NCBI RefSeq assembly: GCF_900172335.1
Contig: NZ_FWFX01000017.1
Span: 1-64,000, forward strand
DNA: 64,000 nt
Direction: 5' to 3'
Source: Roseovarius albus
Lineage (GTDB): Bacteria; Pseudomonadota; Alphaproteobacteria; Rhodobacterales; Rhodobacteraceae
Shown: positions 36,207 to 44,941 of the stretch, in pieces
How the letters are laid out: the number at the start of each line of letters is the position of its first letter
Numbering within the stretch: position 1 is the first letter of the stretch
Notes under the pieces: model-generated
What the model was told of the DNA's origin: nothing
Database searches by the model: none
Seen by the model: the letters and a program-made list of their open reading frames with translations, nothing else
Translations under genes and position numbers: made by a program

Positions 36207-38183
36207 GTGCCCGAATCTGACGAGCTCCAACGTATCAACGCGCTAACCACAAATGCCCGTAACACGTGGCTGGCACTCTTGGGTGTTCTGGTCTTTATCT
36301 CGATTACGCTCATGGGTGTAAAGCACATCGACTTCTACGGCGTTGGTCGCGGAACAGAACTGCCGTTGATCGGCATCGAGGTGCCCACGCGTTTCTTCTT
36401 TGTGGCCGCGCCGGTGCTCTTAGCGGCGATGTACGGATATTTCCATCTTTACTTGATCAGACTTTGGGATGTGCTCGGGGTTGCAGAACCAAAGCCGGGC
36501 GGCAAGCCGTTGGGTGATGTGATTTCTCCCTGGCTTGTCACTGATGCGGCGCTGCAACTTCGGGCGCGCCGCCGAAACGATGGCTGTGTCACACCGCGAC
36601 AGATGGACTTGCCAGCGATGGCGCTCAATATCTTGCTCGCTTGGGGTTTTGGATGGGCAGTGTTGGCTTTTGCATGGTGGATGTCGATGCCTGGGCGCAC
36701 GCTCTGGCTCACATCGATGGTGGCGCTATGCCTGCTAGTCACGCTTGCGGCGGGGGCGGCGAGCTTCGCGATGATGCTCCGCCGCATGGGGCCAGAAAGC
36801 AACGGCGACTACCGCCTCTGGAACACCGTGCCCTTCATGGCTGGCTTACTTATCGCGCTCGTCGCGGTGATCCCGTTGACCTATCTGCGGGTGGAAGGCG
36901 GCAGTGGGTGGTTGGCGAATGTCAACCTCGTCGGCGCGCGCTTGGTGGCGCGCCCCGATGACTGGCTCGACAGGTCCTTCGCCCGCAAGGAGCTGCTGGC
37001 CCATTGGTGCAAGCGAGAAAGAATTGATTGCGATCCGATAACAGAGAAACAGGCCGGTGACTTTGAAGTGGAGTGGACGCGCCGACGCCAGAACCGCATT
37101 GCGGGCCTGTCCAAACCCGACATTGTGCCGTTGTCGAGCGCCCAGTTCGAGGCTGAACTCTCCGATCCGCCAGAACCTGTGACTGACTACGATGAGTGGT
37201 CCGCGGACATCGCGGCAAAAACATTGAAACTCGCCAACGATGAACGCGCGCCAAACCTACGCGGTGTGGATTTACGCGAAGCGTTCCTCACCGGCGTCAA
37301 TCTCTCCGGCGTCAGACTGCAGGATGCTCTTTTGCATGACGCCTATCTCGAAGAGGCAAAACTGATCGGGGCGCAGATGCAGGGGGCGGACCTCCATAGA
37401 GTACAGATGCAGGGGGCGGACCTCCGTTGGGCGCAGATGCAGGGGGCGGGCCTCTTTGGGGCGCAGATGCAGGGAGCGAACCTCCGTTGGGCGCAGATGG
37501 AGGGAGCGGACCTCACTGGGGCGCGGATGCAGGGAGCGAACCTCCGTTGGGCGCAGATGGAAGAAGCGAACCTCTCTGGGGCACAGATGCAGGGGGTGGA
37601 CCTCCGTTGGGCGCAGATGCAGGGGGCGGGCCTCTTTGGGGCGCAGATGCAGCGGGCGAACCTCCGTTGGGCGCAGATGGAGGGGGCGGACCTCCGTCGG
37701 GCGCAGATGCAGGAGGCGTACCTCTATCGGGCGCAGATGCAGGGGGCGCAGATGCAGGGCGCGGAACTCATTGGGGCGCAGATGCAGGGGGCGGACATCA
37801 GCTACGCGCTTCTAGGTGGCGAGGCGGGCGTCACGAACATCGGGTTATATCTCACTAATCTCAGCGGCGTTACAATCCATGGTACCGCGATCCAGTTTGC
37901 CGACCTCTCGGAAGCGATCACAGATCTACGCACGGATTTCCGCAACAGCTTTGGTGACGGATCCGCTACGCTCCCGTCAGACATCATCCGGCCCTGCCAA
38001 TGGGCCGAACAGGTGCTGGATGAGGCCACTTTCATGGCGCGCTGGCGAGGTTGGGTCGAATCAAATCTGGCTCCCCTCACCCTTTGGGAATTTTATGCGC
38101 CAGAAGGTTACGAGAATGTCGTGGCAATACTGCCACCCGCGGGTTGCAAGTGGAATGCCTGGCCTCTTTTGATGGGACCGTAA
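36207..38183 (+). CDS. Membrane-anchored pentapeptide-repeat protein
   Basis: A 658-residue protein from GTG 36207. The N-terminal ~230 residues hold four or five transmembrane helices (for example TWLALLGVLVFISITLMGV, FFFVAAPVLLAAMYGYFHLY). A linker leads to a right-handed beta-helix of pentapeptide repeats (~350-535) with the pattern A-D/N-L-x-x-A-Q-M-Q-G, in the middle of which the encoding DNA is an almost exact 30-base repeat. A ~120-residue C-terminal domain follows. Pentapeptide proteins can mimic DNA or scaffold partners, and membrane-anchored ones occur in defence islands; the function here is unknown. No operon partner is adjacent. Confidence 0.85.
   Translation: MPESDELQRINALTTNARNTWLALLGVLVFISITLMGVKHIDFYGVGRGTELPLIGIEVPTRFFFVAAPVLLAAMYGYFHLYLIRLWDVLGVAEPKPGGKPLGDVISPWLVTDAALQLRARRRNDGCVTPRQMDLPAMALNILLAWGFGWAVLAFAWWMSMPGRTLWLTSMVALCLLVTLAAGAASFAMMLRRMGPESNGDYRLWNTVPFMAGLLIALVAVIPLTYLRVEGGSGWLANVNLVGARLVARPDDWLDRSFARKELLAHWCKRERIDCDPITEKQAGDFEVEWTRRRQNRIAGLSKPDIVPLSSAQFEAELSDPPEPVTDYDEWSADIAAKTLKLANDERAPNLRGVDLREAFLTGVNLSGVRLQDALLHDAYLEEAKLIGAQMQGADLHRVQMQGADLRWAQMQGAGLFGAQMQGANLRWAQMEGADLTGARMQGANLRWAQMEEANLSGAQMQGVDLRWAQMQGAGLFGAQMQRANLRWAQMEGADLRRAQMQEAYLYRAQMQGAQMQGAELIGAQMQGADISYALLGGEAGVTNIGLYLTNLSGVTIHGTAIQFADLSEAITDLRTDFRNSFGDGSATLPSDIIRPCQWAEQVLDEATFMARWRGWVESNLAPLTLWEFYAPEGYENVVAILPPAGCKWNAWPLLMGP
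37371..37800 (+). repeat. Tandem 30-bp (60-bp higher order) DNA repeat inside pentapeptide gene
   Basis: About 14 tandem units beginning GCGCAGATGCAGGGGGCGGA, in phase every 30 bases and most alike every 60, each encoding two pentapeptides. One 15-base half-unit near 37740 breaks the register but keeps the frame. Such homogeneity at DNA level points to recent expansion and likely copy-number change between strains. Confidence 0.9.
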
Positions 38184-38650
38184 AGCCAGAGCGGACCTGC
38201 GTTCAACGCGCAGCATTCGTGACTATGGGCTCAATCCTGCCGTTCGTAGCAAATCAGTGGGCTCGATCCAAATGAACGTCGGCCATGCGGGACAAACTTG
38301 CCCTTTGGACAAGCCCATCGAATTTCCGATACCGATTACTTCACGTCGACCTAACTGGGCCAAATCGCCCGAAAAACATCTTACCGAGCAAAGGTACTCA
38401 AAAATAGCAAGATCTTGTCGCCGCATTCGCATCATTTTGGCAAGAGGACGTCGTAAAGGGCTTGTCCGCGCAACACGAAGCAAACGTGGTAGACAAACCA
38501 ACTTGGAGTGAGCGTGACTGCAGCGCGACTACACCAAGGTATGGCAAGAGAACAAGAACTGCATCGATTGCCTATTTATTAAATACTTGCATGGTTTCGA
38601 ACGCTTGGTAGCGTGGCATTAATTTGATGTTCTAAATTTCTGAGGCAAGC
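38184..38650. other. Intergenic region upstream of hydrolase/HNH operon
   Basis: About 470 bases with no convincing gene. Short frames here have no starts or motifs. The stretch from ~38190 to 38310 has the look of the dispersed noncoding sequence seen between Roseobacter genes. The promoter of the three-gene operon should lie in the AT-rich last 100 bases. Confidence 0.5.
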
Positions 38651-40060
38651 ATGAAGCAAGCTATATTGATTTTGCATGGCATGGGGGAACAAATCCCTAT
38701 GCAAACACTTAATTCTTTCGTTGAATCAGTCTGGACAGCAGACGATACCCTCATCGATCCGGAAAAACCGGACCCGAATACAGGTGGTGCGCGGGCCGGA
38801 AATGTATCCTGGGCGAAGCCTGACGAACGCAACAGTTCCTCCGAGCTACGTCGTATCACAACTGAGCGAGACAGCGCGGGAAACTATACGGATTTCTACG
38901 AGTATTATTGGGCGCATTTGATGCAGGGCACCACCTGGGAGCATATTCAGACTTGGATCAAGGACCTGTTGTTGCGCGATCCACGCTCCCGAGTACCACG
39001 CCGTGTTTTCCATGCCTGGGTTTTGCTTTGGATCATAGCACTGGTGGTTGTCGCTATGATGCTTTGGGGACTCTGGCCAACAGTAGAAGCGCCAAAGCCC
39101 TGGTTCGTTTGGGTATCGGCGTTGCTAGGGGTTGTGATTTCGGCGTTCGTTTCGGCGGTGCTGATCAAGCGTTTCGGAGATGTCGCGCGCTATGTAAAGG
39201 CGTGGCCTCCAAATGTTGCCAAGCGACATGTCATTCGAAAGACCGGTGTCGACTTGCTGGACCAGCTTATTATGTCAGGTGATTATGATCGGATCGTGGT
39301 GGTTGCCCATTCGCTTGGTACAATTATTGCCTATGACATTATCACTATGCTCTTCGCGAAGTACAACAAACTGTTGGATGATGGAAAGCCGCGCGAAATG
39401 CTCCAGCCCGAACGTCACCAACTAGAAGAAATGGTCCGTTTGGCCATGGCAGGCCAGGAACCACTGGATATCGATACCTTTCAGGATCAACAATCCAAGG
39501 CATTTGCGGAGGCAAAGGAGCAAGGGGCAAGATGGATTGTTAGCGACTTCGTGACACTCGGGGCGCCGTTGACGCATGCTGAATTCCTAATTGCAGAAAG
39601 CAAGGAGGACCTCCGAGCCCGGCAGGAGAGCCGACTCTTGCCAACATGCCCGCCAGTGCTAGAATATGATGGAACAACGAAGCTGTCGCATTTCACATAT
39701 GCCGCTTACAAAGATCGCCGACCAGAGGAACGGCGACTACCACATCACGCTGCGGTTTTTGGTTATACACGTTGGACGAACCTTTATTCGGACGATAAGG
39801 CGATCCTAACCGGCGATCTGATTTCGGGCCCTCTTGGGGATGCTTTTGGACTGGAAACGACTGGCAATGTGCTCAAGGGTATTCGTGATATTGGCGTGTT
39901 GCCGAAGTTGGATGAAACGGGCCATGTGGCTGAAGGTCATCGGCGAAGTTTTTTTTCACACAACAACTATTGGGCATTGGACAAGGGGACGGAAACAGTC
40001 ATTCCGAACGTTCCGCATCATATTGTTGAACTGCGAAAAGCCTTAAGAATTCTACAATAG
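38651..40060 (+). CDS. Membrane-anchored alpha/beta (serine) hydrolase
   Basis: A 469-residue protein that starts directly with the hydrolase strand and oxyanion loop (ILILHGMGEQ), has two transmembrane helices inserted at ~120-142 and ~152-173, and then the nucleophile elbow VVVAHSLGT with S221 (a GxSxG variant with A first). Histidines late in the chain (HHAAVFGY, SHNNYW) are candidates for the catalytic base. It is likely a lipase or esterase acting at the membrane. It is 9 bases upstream of the HNH-ATPase fusion and is probably the membrane-damaging or signalling arm of that operon. Confidence 0.75.
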   Translation: MKQAILILHGMGEQIPMQTLNSFVESVWTADDTLIDPEKPDPNTGGARAGNVSWAKPDERNSSSELRRITTERDSAGNYTDFYEYYWAHLMQGTTWEHIQTWIKDLLLRDPRSRVPRRVFHAWVLLWIIALVVVAMMLWGLWPTVEAPKPWFVWVSALLGVVISAFVSAVLIKRFGDVARYVKAWPPNVAKRHVIRKTGVDLLDQLIMSGDYDRIVVVAHSLGTIIAYDIITMLFAKYNKLLDDGKPREMLQPERHQLEEMVRLAMAGQEPLDIDTFQDQQSKAFAEAKEQGARWIVSDFVTLGAPLTHAEFLIAESKEDLRARQESRLLPTCPPVLEYDGTTKLSHFTYAAYKDRRPEERRLPHHAAVFGYTRWTNLYSDDKAILTGDLISGPLGDAFGLETTGNVLKGIRDIGVLPKLDETGHVAEGHRRSFFSHNNYWALDKGTETVIPNVPHHIVELRKALRILQ

Positions 40061-40069
40061 GGAGGCCAA

Positions 40070-42334
40070 ATGCGCTTTATCGACCGAAGCAATCTTCATC
40101 CTCCGGAGATCCTATTCGACAAGCAGGCGGAACTTTCGCGCATTGACGTGCAGAATTTCATCAACCTGACCGAATTCAAGGGGGGTACACGTCGTGCACC
40201 GCGTCCAGATTGGCTCGACGAGTCTCCGCTATTTCGAGAGCAAATGGCCGCGCTTTTCGAAGGCAATTGTGCCTACTGCGAGAGCATAACTTCATTCAGC
40301 CCGCAAAGTGGAGATGGGTTGATCGGTCGCCACCGGCCCGAAGCCTTAGCGCAGGATGAAGACGGCAACACCAACTTGGTCGCCTATGCTTGGCTTATGT
40401 ACGAGTGGGAAAACCTGCTTTGGATCTGTCCGGATTGTGCACGCCGAAAGGGAAATTTGTTCTTTGTAGAAGGCAGGCGTGGCGAGCCTTCGATGCCGAT
40501 CGACGAGCTGCGTGAAGTTGAGCAGGAGCTGATGCTCGACCCCTGCTTTCACGACCCTAGCGAGCACCTGACTTTTCATTTGGACGGATCCGTAAATTGG
40601 ATAAGCCCAGTTGGTCAGGCGACATCTAACGTGCTGGACCTACAACGGCTCAGTCTTGTGGATAGCAGGCGAGCCGCTATTTTAAACCTTTTGGAAAGAC
40701 TACGTGACCAGCTTTGGGTCGAATCCAATAATGTATGGTTCAATGTCGAAAAACTCTACAAACTTCCTCATATCGGTGCTGCAACCTCCGCCATTTTCGC
40801 TTATGCTCGAACTCGTGACTTGCAGTTCGAAGGGTTGAGTGGATTGTTACTCGCTCTCTCTGGGTTGAACTTAGATCAACAAAATGCATTCATAAACGAC
40901 TTGCACATGCAAAGCCAAGGTAGCGCTAAGTATGAAGCTGACCTAGAAAAGGTCATCCAGACTTCTCCACTACCCCTCAAAGACAATACACCAAGCCGAA
41001 TTCCTGATATCCGGATGCTTTCGAGAGCCTTGAAGCCGATCACCCGCGTGGAGATCGGCAACTTCAAAGCGCTGCGCAACATCAGCTTTGATCTACCCTT
41101 AAATGTGGCCAACGCCGGCCAATCGCCCTGCATGTTGCTGCTCGGCGAGAATGCGATGGGTAAGTCCTCGGTTCTTGAGGCTATCGCCCTAGCAGTGATC
41201 GGTGCTGCGGAAACTGCTGCGCTCGATAAGAAGGTTAAGGACGAGCTTGTCTCACCGATGGGACTTATTCACCGACCTGACCCCTATAATTGGGAGGTAA
41301 CAGCAGATGAGATGCATGTAAGGATAGATTTTCTTGATTCGGACGTACCCGTTGTACTGTCCGCAAAAGCAAAAGACGATTTATTCTCAAGTTCTGATGG
41401 TTGCACCAAGGTCGTTCTGGGCTATGGACCGCGCCGGTTTTTCACCTCTCGCAGAACGCGGCGCTTGCGTGCGCCAGCGCATCGGGTGCGCTCCCTTTTT
41501 GACCCGATGGATATGATTGCCAACCCGATCCATTGGCTCGTTGGATTGGACGACCCACAATTCTTTGCGGCAGCTCGGGCATTGCGCGAAGTCCTTATGC
41601 TTGCTGAAGATGACGATTTCGAGCGCGATTTCGACTCTGAAAAGCCCGGTCAGATCTATGTCATGCATAACGGGCAGCGGGTTGCCATGAAGGATTTATC
41701 AGTTGGTTTCAAATCGGTGATCGCGATGGTTTGCGATATCATTCGTGAGATGTTGTATCATTTCGACAATCTCGAATTCGCCAGCGCCCTGGTCTTTATC
41801 GACGAAATCGAAACCCACCTGCATCCTCGCTGGAAGATGCAGATCATGACTCTGTTGCGTCGGGCGTTTCCCAAAATCCAATTCATCGTAACTACGCACG
41901 ACCCGTTGTGTCTGCGTGGCATGCATGACGGCGAGGTATTTGTACTTCAACGTTCGCCAGAGACCGGCCGTGTCGAGCGCGTCAGCGAGCTGCCTTCTAT
42001 TAAGGGAATGCGGGCAGAACAGATCCTTACATCAGAGTTCTTTGGGCTCGGTTCCACGGACCCAGAAACCGATGCTCGGCTGGCTCAGTACAATCGTTTG
42101 GCCACCCGGATCGAGGAACTTTCAGAAAATGAACACGAAAAATTGGAACGCCTGAGACAGCAATTGGACGACGACATGGTAATTGGCACAACCATGCGCG
42201 AGCAGGCTTATGCCGAAGCCCTGAAGGAGAGAAGAAAAGGTCGCGTCGTGACGCCGACGCGTGCGTCTTCTCCTCAGAGGGCCGAGCTGAAAAAGCGGTT
42301 TTCCAAGCTATTCGAAAGAGAGCGCAAAGTATGA
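40070..42334 (+). CDS. HNH nuclease - AAA ATPase fusion (PtuB-PtuA-like)
   Basis: A 754-residue fusion. Residues ~50-135 are an HNH-type zinc nuclease domain: CAYC (C67, C70), GRHRP (H88), YEWENLLWICPDC (C120, C123), the layout of the PtuB/TIGR02646 family. From ~340 comes an OLD/RecF-type ATPase: IGNFKALRNISFDL, Walker A LLGENAMGKSS (~357-367), Walker B ALVFIDEIETHLHPRW (~573) and FIVTTHDPLCLRG. In Septu, PtuA (ATPase) and PtuB (HNH) are separate proteins; here both are one chain and a second HNH protein follows, overlapping it by 4 bases. An anti-phage nuclease role is inferred. Confidence 0.82.
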   Translation: MRFIDRSNLHPPEILFDKQAELSRIDVQNFINLTEFKGGTRRAPRPDWLDESPLFREQMAALFEGNCAYCESITSFSPQSGDGLIGRHRPEALAQDEDGNTNLVAYAWLMYEWENLLWICPDCARRKGNLFFVEGRRGEPSMPIDELREVEQELMLDPCFHDPSEHLTFHLDGSVNWISPVGQATSNVLDLQRLSLVDSRRAAILNLLERLRDQLWVESNNVWFNVEKLYKLPHIGAATSAIFAYARTRDLQFEGLSGLLLALSGLNLDQQNAFINDLHMQSQGSAKYEADLEKVIQTSPLPLKDNTPSRIPDIRMLSRALKPITRVEIGNFKALRNISFDLPLNVANAGQSPCMLLLGENAMGKSSVLEAIALAVIGAAETAALDKKVKDELVSPMGLIHRPDPYNWEVTADEMHVRIDFLDSDVPVVLSAKAKDDLFSSSDGCTKVVLGYGPRRFFTSRRTRRLRAPAHRVRSLFDPMDMIANPIHWLVGLDDPQFFAAARALREVLMLAEDDDFERDFDSEKPGQIYVMHNGQRVAMKDLSVGFKSVIAMVCDIIREMLYHFDNLEFASALVFIDEIETHLHPRWKMQIMTLLRRAFPKIQFIVTTHDPLCLRGMHDGEVFVLQRSPETGRVERVSELPSIKGMRAEQILTSEFFGLGSTDPETDARLAQYNRLATRIEELSENEHEKLERLRQQLDDDMVIGTTMREQAYAEALKERRKGRVVTPTRASSPQRAELKKRFSKLFERERKV

Positions 42335-43251
42335 TAAGAGTAGAACGTACCCAGTGTCCGCGAATGCTCGATCCGGCCTATCCAGATGAGGCAGGCCCCC
42401 GCGAACTTCGCAAGCTGAGAGACCAATTAGCGAGGGGCGAGAAGCTTGCCAGTGACGATTTTCAGGCCTATCGCAACCGGGCGGTCCGCGAGGCACTACG
42501 CGAAATGTTCCATGGAAAATGCGCATATTGTGAAAGTAAAATCGCTGGTTCTCAGGACACTGATGTAGAACACTACCGGCCCAAGAAAGGGGTGTCAGAG
42601 GCCGCCGCCGCCGGCATTGACCATCCTGGATATTGGTGGCTTGCGATGGTTTGGGAAAATTTAGTGCTTTCCTGCCAACACTGCAATCAGACGCGATCTT
42701 CTTTGGTGATTATTCCAGATGATATAGAGACAGAGGAAGATCTTGCATCATTCCTGATGGGGCAACCGCTGAGTCGAGCGGGAAAGTTAAACGCATTCCC
42801 AACCGAGGGAAATCTATGGATAACGACAGCTGAAGGAGAACTAAGTGACGAAAGGCCGCTTATTCTGAATCCGGCTGATGTAGACCCGGAAAGGCATCTG
42901 GACTGGGTGTTGTTCAAGGGGGCTGCAACTGTGCGTCCAAAAGATGACAGCCCTGCAGGAGAAGCGACGCGCCAAATTCTCGGATTGAACCGTCGCTGGT
43001 TAGAAGAGGATCGCCGAATTCACCTCCTTGAGATGCGCGAAGATCGTAACGACATCATCGAAGCGATTAACAATTGGCTGGAAGCCGACAATCCTTCAGA
43101 CCGGACACGTTGGGAGCGCTGGGCTAATCGAACGATCGATACTCTCGTACGGAAAACTGACGCGAATAAGCCGTTTGCAGGCATGGCGCGAGCGTTTCTG
43201 GCCCAAGTACAGGCAGAGGTAGATGATATGACAGGTCCACAGCATGGCTGA
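42331..43251 (+). CDS. HNH endonuclease, PtuB-like
   Basis: A 306-residue protein with a clear HNH/zinc motif set: CAYCESK (C64, C67), DVEHYRPKK (H81), YWWLAMVWENLVLSCQHCNQ (C115, C118), matching the HNH effector family linked to Septu and retron-Ec78. Start overlaps the previous stop as ATGA. The same motif is present in weaker form in the fusion upstream, so the operon holds two HNH domains, perhaps one catalytic and one regulatory. Confidence 0.85.
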   Translation: MIRVERTQCPRMLDPAYPDEAGPRELRKLRDQLARGEKLASDDFQAYRNRAVREALREMFHGKCAYCESKIAGSQDTDVEHYRPKKGVSEAAAAGIDHPGYWWLAMVWENLVLSCQHCNQTRSSLVIIPDDIETEEDLASFLMGQPLSRAGKLNAFPTEGNLWITTAEGELSDERPLILNPADVDPERHLDWVLFKGAATVRPKDDSPAGEATRQILGLNRRWLEEDRRIHLLEMREDRNDIIEAINNWLEADNPSDRTRWERWANRTIDTLVRKTDANKPFAGMARAFLAQVQAEVDDMTGPQHG

Positions 43252-43879
43252 GGTGAGTGTCTCCTGAATATTGGGGATCCACTTGTTCAGGCGGACTTCG
43301 ACCGTGCATCGACGGCTAATGATTCTGTTATATAGTCCAATCAGAATCGGCTATCTTCTCTAGCTTGCGAACTTCAAAAGAGCACTGAAGAGAATTTCGC
43401 CCGTCGAGTTTTTATGTAGCTCGGTTCTCTGCCACAGAATGTCAGTCGCATGAGAGCCCTCCCTCAAACAGCCGTTGATGCGAATTGCAGCATCCGATAG
43501 TTTGGGCTCGAACCGGACCTCAGAGGCAGCGCAGCATTTGATTTTCTGGTCTCGCCCACTCGGTCGAAGACGGCCCATACCGGACATTGAGTGGCACCGC
43601 AGAAACCGTCCGCATTGAGCCCACACCGGAAGCGCCCGTTTCTCGCGGCACGCGCTCGCAGCACAGATATTGCCGGAAGCGCAATGGTTTCGCCGCCGAC
43701 GGGCCGCGGCATAAAATGACATTCTGCTAACTTCGGCTTTCACGATCTGGATGCCGACGAGATTACCGGAAATGCGGTTTTTCCACAACTGCGAGAAAGC
43801 ATTTGACCATAGTCGTTCCGGATCTCGCCATCGAAGAAACACTGACCAACTTCCGATCTTGACCGGTTGCAACTCGGGT
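43252..43879. other. Intergenic region between convergent operons
   Basis: About 630 bases with no supported gene. A 243-residue minus-strand frame (43360-44091) runs antisense through the neighbouring gene and has a composition of Arg, Cys and Ser typical of a chance frame in dispersed noncoding sequence (around 43560-43700), so I leave it out. Confidence 0.55.
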
Positions 43880-44941
43880 TCAAGGGGTCGAAGGAAAGCT
43901 CCCAGTGACGCTCCAGAAAAATGCACGGAGTTTCTGAGACGGCTGAAACTCTTTGAACGCTTCCTTATAGGTGACATCCAAAAGTTTTTGCTGCGAGTGT
44001 ACCTGAAACGACAACTCGGCCAGAAACGTGAGTATCGCGGATGACAAAATGCCATTGTTAGGCAAGGCAGTGTAAATGCCATAGCGTTCATCCGTGAACG
44101 TCGCCGGTGCGATCACGCTTCGGTCAAGGCATCCATTGCTGGTGAGCAGGGATCGTATGATCTCGATATCGCCCACGTAGTAGAGTACTTCCCCTGCACA
44201 AAAGGCGTCTGCGAGTTCGGCGTGCGTCGGAAAGGCCTTGAACGCGGGTTTGGGCTCGCAATCCGTTGCATTATCGAAGATAATCTGAGATGGTTCACCG
44301 TTGCGAACGCGATCCATAGCGATGGAGATGTCCGAGGTCCACCTTCCAAAATTTCCCTCTGCGAGTATCCTGTCGATACCCCTAGGGGCCGCAGTCGTTT
44401 CACCAACAGCACTCACCAGAATCCTACAGGGGGCGGCACCACCAGGCAAGTCGCGCGGCCGCGCTAAGGTCACCGCTGACATGTAGACCGGAACAGAAAC
44501 ATTGAGATAGCGTGTCGCGCCTGACCCGCTCAGCCCCACGGCATTGCTTTCAAGGCGATCTGGCATGATAGTGGCCGGATCACAAAGAATGTGCACTTCA
44601 CCAGCGCGCAACAAGTCGAACCGGTTACTAGCATTCACAAGGCGTGTCTGCACTTTCAGGTCGAGGCGACGTTTGTCGGCAAGGGCATCAAGGACCGCGT
44701 TGCACAAGTCGACAACATAGCCCTTGAACCCATTTTCTCGCGGTGTGCCCGCAATGGCAAAATCCGCGATCCCTACTGGTGGAGCGGCATTATAGGAAAA
44801 CGGGGGCGCATCGGCCCGCACCCCAAAGATTAGCGTATCCTGCGACTGGGCAACCGATCCAGTAAGGAAAGCGACAATTAAAACCAGCAGACCTGCGTGT
44901 AAGGATGACTTTCGGATTGCCGGCGAAAAAGACCCCCTCAT
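43880..44941 (-). CDS. Periplasmic solute-binding-like protein (SBP family 3)
   Basis: A 353-residue protein with a signal peptide (LLVLIVAFLTGSVAQSQ) and a family-3 solute-binding fold: LIFGVRADAPPFSY at the start, NGFKGYVVDLCNAVLDAL, then the hinge and second lobe ending in IYTALPNNG and LSSAILTFLAEL. Such proteins bind amino acids or similar small molecules. There is no ABC transporter beside it; instead its start overlaps the stop of a large membrane protein, so it may be a sensor or ligand-presenting partner for that protein. Confidence 0.8.
   Translation of the reverse strand: MRGSFSPAIRKSSLHAGLLVLIVAFLTGSVAQSQDTLIFGVRADAPPFSYNAAPPVGIADFAIAGTPRENGFKGYVVDLCNAVLDALADKRRLDLKVQTRLVNASNRFDLLRAGEVHILCDPATIMPDRLESNAVGLSGSGATRYLNVSVPVYMSAVTLARPRDLPGGAAPCRILVSAVGETTAAPRGIDRILAEGNFGRWTSDISIAMDRVRNGEPSQIIFDNATDCEPKPAFKAFPTHAELADAFCAGEVLYYVGDIEIIRSLLTSNGCLDRSVIAPATFTDERYGIYTALPNNGILSSAILTFLAELSFQVHSQQKLLDVTYKEAFKEFQPSQKLRAFFWSVTGSFPSTP

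Noticed and set aside
37371..37800. Regular repeat considered as a CRISPR array
   Set aside because: Repeats are contiguous without unique spacers and encode a pentapeptide protein; no cas genes are near.
37427..37858. Long alternative-frame protein rich in GADAGGGP-type repeats, and another Arg-rich one at 37456-37815
   Set aside because: Both are by-products of reading the 30-bp DNA repeat of the pentapeptide gene in other frames; no start signals.
43360..44091. 243-residue minus-strand frame
   Set aside because: Overlaps the solute-binding-like gene in another frame; Arg/Cys/Ser-rich, no motif; lies in dispersed noncoding sequence.
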